A stretch of DNA of 64,000 nt from Aequorivita capsosiphonis DSM 23843 (lineage in GTDB: Bacteria > Bacteroidota > Bacteroidia > Flavobacteriales > Flavobacteriaceae): NCBI RefSeq assembly GCF_000429125.1, contig NZ_AUBG01000006.1, forward strand, positions 62,001 to 126,000, in the 5' to 3' direction. The notes under the pieces were generated by a model. The model worked only from the letters and a program-made list of their open reading frames with translations, made no database searches and was not told the origin of the DNA. Both the position numbers and the translations under genes were made by a program. Below are positions 58,812 through 64,000 of this stretch, one piece after another (the stretch's first letter is position 1; each line of letters starts with the position of its first letter).

Positions 58812-61800
58812 ATGAGAAAAGCTATACTTCTTTTTGTTTTGATTGCGATGCCCTTTTTAGGAAGAGCACAGTCAAAAAGCATTATTATAGATTGGGGTGA
58901 GGCCAGCACCTCTAGTAGTTTTAATGCTAATAAACCTAGTGTTTCAACCACGGATAGGGCGCTTGAATCACTGAAGATCCAAATGGATAAAGAGACGGTC
59001 CGTTATACCACACAGTGGGAAGACGGTGCTTTTGCAGATCCTAATTCTGTTAGGGTAACCAATGTTCGTTATGGATCGGTTTCTTCTGAAGAATTAAGCA
59101 GAATGTCTCCTGAATTATTACCAAATACCTTGGAATACGCTATTGGTAGCTCTATGGCAAGGGATGAGCTCTTGACTATCTTTAATATTTCACCCATCAT
59201 AAAAAACAACGGTAGCTACCAAAAAGTGCTTTCTTTTGATGTAAATTATAGATACGGGCCACAAAATCGAAATCCGCCTCCAGCTATTGTCAATTCAGTA
59301 CTGGCAACAGGACAATGGTTTAAGTTTAAAGTGGAAAAGACAGGTGTTTATAAAATTGATAAGTCTTTTCTAAATAGTTTGGGAATGAATACCGATGGTA
59401 TCAACCCGAGAAATCTTAAAATTTATGGCCACGGCGGAAAATCACTACCGCTCCTTAATAGAAAAACACGTTTTTTTGATATTCCTGAAAATTCAATTCA
59501 AGTTGTAGGCGAAGAAGATGGTAGTTTTGACGGCGGTGATTATATTGTGTTTTACGGCACCAATACGGAAGGCTATGTTAGGGAAAACGACTCTAACTTA
59601 AACCCGTATAGTGATGATTCCTATTATTATGTAACCGCTGATGGTGCTGCAGGAAAACGGATAAGCACTATGGTGGAGCCCACGGGTGCGGCTACCTTGA
59701 ATATTAGTGAATTTGATGAATATCAGTTTCATGAAAAAGATGAGTTTAGCCCAACCAAATTGGGAAGGAAATGGTACGGAAACCGATTCGATATTGAAAG
59801 TGAACAGAGTTATAGTTTTGAATTTCCAAACATTGTCGCGGGAAAACCAATACAATTGGTTTTAAAGGCTGCCGCTGCTTCAGAAAGTATTACTTCTTTG
59901 GCGGTTTCAGTAAACAGCACAAGCTTAAATCCAATAAACTTTTCTGCTTTGGGGGACCAAGGCTTATTAAAATTGGGGTTTTTAAAAACTTCGGTGCCGA
60001 TTAATAACGAAACTGTTACAGTGGATCTGGCCTATAATAATGCTGGAAATCCATCTAGTGTAGCCTATCTTGATTATATTGGTATCTGGGCAAAACGAAA
60101 GTTGAGTGGTACCGATGGACAATTAGCGTTTCGCTTTAACGATGCCGCTACTGTTTCAGGCATTGGCGAATATCAAATTAGCAATGCTTCCCAGTTTTCG
60201 CAAATTTGGGATGTTACCAATCTTGATTTTATAACCTCCAAGCAAAACGGGGAAGGTGCTTCTTCCATCAGCTTTAAGCAGACATTGGGTCAAGTTCGTA
60301 ACTATGTGGCGATTAATCCCAATGATTATTATACGCCTACAAAAATTTCAAAATCGGTAGTTCAGAACCAAAATTTAAAGGGAACTATATTTAATGATGA
60401 ATCTGGCAATTTTAAAGATGTAGATTACATTATTATTACCGCGCCCTTTTTGATTCAACCAGCCTTACGCTTGGCCACCCATAATAAAAACTTGCAAGGC
60501 CTTAATGTGAAAGTAGTAACTACGGATAGAATTTATGAGGAATTCAGTTCGGGCAGACAGGAAATAAGTGCCATCCGCAACTTTATAAGATACGTTTATT
60601 ACAATGCCTCAACACCATCAAAGCGGATCAAGTATGTTGGAATCATGGGCGATACTTCCATAGATTATAAGAATAGGCTTTTTAACAATAACAATATTGT
60701 TCCTACTTATCATATACAAGAAGGAACTAGTATTAGCAATTCCTTTATGTCTGATGATTTCTTCGGAAATATGGATGAAAATGAAGGTACTATTGGCGGA
60801 AATACTTATGAAAATGATGACGACCGATTTGCTTTAAGCGATATTGACCGGCTAGACATAGCCATGGGGAGAATAGTGGTTGATGATGTTTCCTTGGCCA
60901 ATGCTATGGTGGATAAGATTGTTAGGTATAATGAGAAAAATTCCTATGGCAACTGGCGAAATAATTTCGTGCTAATTTCAGACGATGTTGACAAACCGAC
61001 TGAAGCTATCCTACAATCAAAATTAGATGCGCTAGGCAATACTATTTCAGAACAAAAACCCTTTATAAATGTAAAAAAAATTCATTCAGATGCTTTTCAA
61101 CAACAGGCTTCTGCTGGTGGTAATAGATATCCTGAAGTCAATGAAGCTATTAAAACAGCCATCGAGGCTGGCGCGATAATCATCGATTATTTTGGTCATG
61201 GCGGGGAAGACGGACTAGCCCATGAGGCTATCTATACCAAAGAAGCTGCCCAGGAATTAAAAAATAAAGATAAGCTTCCTTGTTTTATAACCGTTACTTG
61301 CGAATTTACAAAATTTGACAATCCATTGCGTATTACGGCGGGTGAATTGACCTATCAGAACAAGGAAGGCGGTGCTATTTCATTGGTTACAACAACAAGG
61401 GCCGTATTCATAAATGATGGCGTTGACCTTAATGATCTTTTGGGGGATCAACTTTTTGGTTATGATAGAGATGTGCCCGTGCCGCCTGCGGAAGGGCTCA
61501 GAAGAGCAAAAAATTTAACGGGAACAGCATTGAGACGGGTAGTTTTTTATATAGGTGATCCTGCAATGCCTCTTGCGTTTCCGAAGAAAAATATTCGCCT
61601 TACCACTTTAAATGAAGTGCCTATTGATCAGGCCACGGATACGCTTAAGGCTTTAAGCAAAATAAAACTCCAGGGTGAGGTGGTTAGTGCCTCGGGAGCT
61701 TTGTTGACAGATTATAATGGTATACTAGAAGCTAAGATTTTTGATAAAAATGTGATGCGTCAAACCTTGGATAATGATAATCAAGGAGTTGTTATGGATT

Positions 61801-62672
61801 TCACGACTTTAGGAGAAAGCCTCTTTAACGGACAGGCGAGTATAGCCAATGGACGCTTTGAGTTTGAATTTGTCGTGCCTCGGGATATTCAAATTCCAGT
61901 AGGAAATGGTAGAGTGAGCCTCTATGCAAAAAGAAATGATGCCTTGGAAGATCAGACTGGTGTAAACCTGGACCTAAAAGTGGGTGGTCTCAATGAGGAT
62001 GCTCCTGAAGATAATGAAGGCCCATTGATACAGCTTTTTATGAACGATGAAAGCTTTGTTTCAGGAGGAATAACTGATGCCAGCCCTATACTTCTGGCCA
62101 AATTGGAGGATTCGAATGGAATAAACACCGCAAGTGGTATTGGCCATGATATTGTCGCCGTTTTGGATGGCGATGAATCCAATCCATTTTTACTCAATGA
62201 ATTTTACCAAGCAGAAGTTGACGATTACACAAAAGGGAAAACCCATTTTAAGTTTCGCGATTTAGAAGACGGCTTGCATACGCTTAAACTGAAAGCTTGG
62301 GATGTTTACAATAATTCATCAACTGCCGAAATACAGTTTATTGTTGCCGGTAGCGGTAAGCTCGAAATTTCCAAAGTACTCAATTACCCAAATCCATTTG
62401 TAAATTATACCGAATTCTGGTTCAATCACAATAGACCCGATGAAACCTTAGACGTACAAGTACAGGTTTTTACCATTACTGGAAAAGTTGTATGGACCAA
62501 AAACGCTTCTTTACCGCCGTCGGGCAGCTATTTGTCAAGAGAAATAACATGGGATGGACGTGACGATTTTGGCGATCGTATAGGAAAAGGTGTCTATGTA
62601 TATAAGATTACCGTTAAATCTGCGTTAACAAACCAGCGAGTTGAAAAATTTGAGAAACTCGTCATCCTTTAA
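58812..62672 (+). CDS. porU: T9SS C-terminal signal peptidase PorU
   Basis: A 1286-residue gingipain-like (C25) cysteine protease that removes T9SS sorting domains and attaches cargo to the surface. Signal peptide MRKAILLFVLIAMPFLGRAQ; a long N-terminal beta region; the peptidase domain with VKVVTTDRIYEEFSSGRQEISAIRNFIRY, the catalytic His796 in YFGHGGEDGLAHE and Cys830 in TVTCEFTKFDNPLR; and a C-terminal FlgD-like domain (YPNPFVNYTEFWF to KITVKSAL). A frame extension to 58767 reads through the promoter, so ATG 58812 (or 58803) is the start. porV follows after 34 bp. Confidence 0.95.
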   Translation: MRKAILLFVLIAMPFLGRAQSKSIIIDWGEASTSSSFNANKPSVSTTDRALESLKIQMDKETVRYTTQWEDGAFADPNSVRVTNVRYGSVSSEELSRMSPELLPNTLEYAIGSSMARDELLTIFNISPIIKNNGSYQKVLSFDVNYRYGPQNRNPPPAIVNSVLATGQWFKFKVEKTGVYKIDKSFLNSLGMNTDGINPRNLKIYGHGGKSLPLLNRKTRFFDIPENSIQVVGEEDGSFDGGDYIVFYGTNTEGYVRENDSNLNPYSDDSYYYVTADGAAGKRISTMVEPTGAATLNISEFDEYQFHEKDEFSPTKLGRKWYGNRFDIESEQSYSFEFPNIVAGKPIQLVLKAAAASESITSLAVSVNSTSLNPINFSALGDQGLLKLGFLKTSVPINNETVTVDLAYNNAGNPSSVAYLDYIGIWAKRKLSGTDGQLAFRFNDAATVSGIGEYQISNASQFSQIWDVTNLDFITSKQNGEGASSISFKQTLGQVRNYVAINPNDYYTPTKISKSVVQNQNLKGTIFNDESGNFKDVDYIIITAPFLIQPALRLATHNKNLQGLNVKVVTTDRIYEEFSSGRQEISAIRNFIRYVYYNASTPSKRIKYVGIMGDTSIDYKNRLFNNNNIVPTYHIQEGTSISNSFMSDDFFGNMDENEGTIGGNTYENDDDRFALSDIDRLDIAMGRIVVDDVSLANAMVDKIVRYNEKNSYGNWRNNFVLISDDVDKPTEAILQSKLDALGNTISEQKPFINVKKIHSDAFQQQASAGGNRYPEVNEAIKTAIEAGAIIIDYFGHGGEDGLAHEAIYTKEAAQELKNKDKLPCFITVTCEFTKFDNPLRITAGELTYQNKEGGAISLVTTTRAVFINDGVDLNDLLGDQLFGYDRDVPVPPAEGLRRAKNLTGTALRRVVFYIGDPAMPLAFPKKNIRLTTLNEVPIDQATDTLKALSKIKLQGEVVSASGALLTDYNGILEAKIFDKNVMRQTLDNDNQGVVMDFTTLGESLFNGQASIANGRFEFEFVVPRDIQIPVGNGRVSLYAKRNDALEDQTGVNLDLKVGGLNEDAPEDNEGPLIQLFMNDESFVSGGITDASPILLAKLEDSNGINTASGIGHDIVAVLDGDESNPFLLNEFYQAEVDDYTKGKTHFKFRDLEDGLHTLKLKAWDVYNNSSTAEIQFIVAGSGKLEISKVLNYPNPFVNYTEFWFNHNRPDETLDVQVQVFTITGKVVWTKNASLPPSGSYLSREITWDGRDDFGDRIGKGVYVYKITVKSALTNQRVEKFEKLVIL

Positions 62673-62706
62673 AAATTAAAATTATATTTGTCCAAAATTA
62701 ATTAAT

Positions 62707-63876
62707 ATGAAGAAATTATTTATTCCAATTTTGTTGGGCCTCGTGGCTTTTAAATCTGTTGCTCAAGAAGATAATGCAGGTAACACCGGAATTGAAAACC
62801 GTGTGATCACAACAGGTGTTCCGTTTATTTTGATTGGTGCAGATCCGCGTGCTGCTGGTATGGGTGATATAGGGGTCACTACCTCTGCAGATGCATTTTC
62901 ACAACAATGGAACCCTGCGAAATTTGCATTCTCAACTTCAAAGCAAGGGATAGGAATAACCTATACCCCTTATTTAAGTAAATTGGTTAACGATATATTC
63001 TTAGGTAACCTTACCTATTATAACAGAATAAATGAAAGAAGTGCTGTTGCAGCAAGTTTTCGTTATTTCAGCCAAGGTGAAATAGAACTTCGCCAAACGC
63101 CAGATGACGTTGGTCTAATCGTGAAGCCAAATGAACTTCTTTTTGATGTGTCATATTCCCTTCGTCTTAGCGACCGCTTTTCTATGGGTGTTGCCGGTAG
63201 ATATATACGTTCCGATCTAAAATTGCAAACATCTATTGAAGATGCTAATGCGGCAAGTTCTTTTGCAGTGGATATCTCTGGTTATTACCAGAGTGAGGAA
63301 ATTCCTTACAATGATTTTGACGGACGTTGGAGAATGGGATTCAATATTTCAAACATTGGTCCCAAATTAAAGTATGATGAAGTTGGTTCAGAAAGTAGCC
63401 TGCCAACAAATCTTGCTCTTGGGGGTGGATTTGACTTCATTCTAGACGAATACAACAAAATTGGTGTTTCTGCAGAAATTAATAAGCTATTAGTGCCCAC
63501 GCCAAGCGATTCTAATAATGATGGTAAAATAGATAGAAATGATGATTACTATAATGAAAGTTTCGTTAGTGGAATGTTTTCATCTTTTGGAGATGCACCT
63601 GATGGCTTTAGTGAGGAGTTAAAGGAAGTAACTTGGGCTTTAGGGGCTGAATATTGGTATCAAGACGTATTTGCTTTCAGAGGGGGGTACTTTAATGAAA
63701 GTGATGTAAAAGGATCACGAAAGTTTGCTACTATTGGAGCTGGCTTCCGTTATACTGCTATCAATATTGATATTTCGTATCTGTTTTCTACTTCCAAATT
63801 GGCAAACAGTCCATTGGACGGAACGCTTCGTTTTGGTCTAACATTTAACTTTGGTGATACTTACGACGAGTATTAA
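62707..63876 (+). CDS. porV: T9SS outer-membrane protein PorV (LptO)
   Basis: A 389-residue outer-membrane barrel that binds T9SS cargo and presents it to PorU. It has a signal peptide (to FKSVAQED), GVPFILIGADPRAAGMGDIGVTTSADAFSQQWNPAKFAF, which is typical of PorV, and a barrel-like end IDISYLFSTSKLANSPLDGTLRFGLTFNFGD. The gene is separated from porU by 34 bp holding TATATTTG (62683-62690), so it may also have its own promoter. Confidence 0.95.
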   Translation: MKKLFIPILLGLVAFKSVAQEDNAGNTGIENRVITTGVPFILIGADPRAAGMGDIGVTTSADAFSQQWNPAKFAFSTSKQGIGITYTPYLSKLVNDIFLGNLTYYNRINERSAVAASFRYFSQGEIELRQTPDDVGLIVKPNELLFDVSYSLRLSDRFSMGVAGRYIRSDLKLQTSIEDANAASSFAVDISGYYQSEEIPYNDFDGRWRMGFNISNIGPKLKYDEVGSESSLPTNLALGGGFDFILDEYNKIGVSAEINKLLVPTPSDSNNDGKIDRNDDYYNESFVSGMFSSFGDAPDGFSEELKEVTWALGAEYWYQDVFAFRGGYFNESDVKGSRKFATIGAGFRYTAINIDISYLFSTSKLANSPLDGTLRFGLTFNFGDTYDEY

Positions 63877-64000
63877 GGAAAAAGGTTTATGAGTTTAAAC
63901 GTTGAGGAGTTGAGAAAAACTCAGAACATACTTTAAATTGTCTTGTCATATAAACACAAAACTCATCAACTCAAATTTAACCATCTGCAAGGCGTCATTG
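63877..64000. other. end of window, no gene seen
   Basis: The last 124 bp hold short AT-rich direct phrases (GAGTTGAG and ACTCAT) and no open frame of note. A gene may begin beyond 64000. Confidence 0.5.

Overview
The window is chromosomal DNA of a low-GC member of the Bacteroidota, almost certainly family Flavobacteriaceae. The evidence is a type IX secretion system (T9SS) and gliding locus (gldJ, porU, porV), several secreted proteins with C-terminal T9SS sorting domains, flavobacterial promoters of the TTTG-N17-23-TAnnTTTG type, weak ribosome binding sites, and gene families typical of this group (DUF5686, 2TM, TonB_C-only proteins, four-helix-bundle proteins). The genus cannot be fixed from sequence alone. 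No rRNA operon, prophage, complete insertion sequence or CRISPR array was seen.

Layout. 1-9 kb holds a nucleotide/folate group (folA partial, 2TM protein, thyA, a frameshifted CNT nucleoside transporter, DUF151 nuclease). It is interrupted by an ergothioneine module: egtB, egtD and a class V PLP enzyme that may be the EgtE lyase. 9-11 kb holds etfBA. 11-20 kb is accessory: two T9SS cargo proteins (an LRR protein, and a metzincin protease with seven 73-residue InlB-like repeats) beside a LytTR regulator and a TPR histidine kinase, with a 21-bp-phased direct repeat upstream of the protease. 20-28 kb: pdhB, a four-helix-bundle gene, a DUF5686 protein, a ParDE toxin-antitoxin pair with a palindromic operator, lipB and a second T9SS metalloprotease. 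28-43 kb: repeat-rich intergenic DNA, lipoproteins, a 52-aa YqaE/Pmp3 protein, lysS, hemL, a LysM glucosaminidase, a PLP desulfhydrase, a large lipoprotein, rnhB and a putative porin. 43-53 kb: acyl-CoA dehydrogenase, anmK, a TlpA-like thioredoxin, Glu/Leu dehydrogenase, nhaD, exbB-exbD-tonB and folC. 53-56 kb: two tRNA-Val genes, one of them next to a broken tRNA copy fused to a small GIY-YIG nuclease gene, then yitT and murF. 57-64 kb: gldJ diverging from porU-porV.

The genes connect in several ways. The T9SS parts at the right end are the machinery for the cargo proteins at 11-16 kb and 25-28 kb. ExbB/ExbD/TonB energise outer-membrane transport. FolA, ThyA, FolC and the nucleoside transporter belong to folate and thymidylate metabolism.

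The most unusual features are non-coding or mixed. They are (1) the GIY-YIG/tRNA-Val duplication, where the nuclease stop codon is formed by tRNA positions 8-10; (2) a family of seven short elements with conserved ends and variable hairpin cores, several directly after stop codons; (3) TTTGGAATTTGG-type tracts that also flank a four-helix-bundle gene; (4) terminator hairpins abutting start codons (egtB and the GIY-YIG gene); and (5) folC homology extending upstream of its first ATG with no usual start codon.
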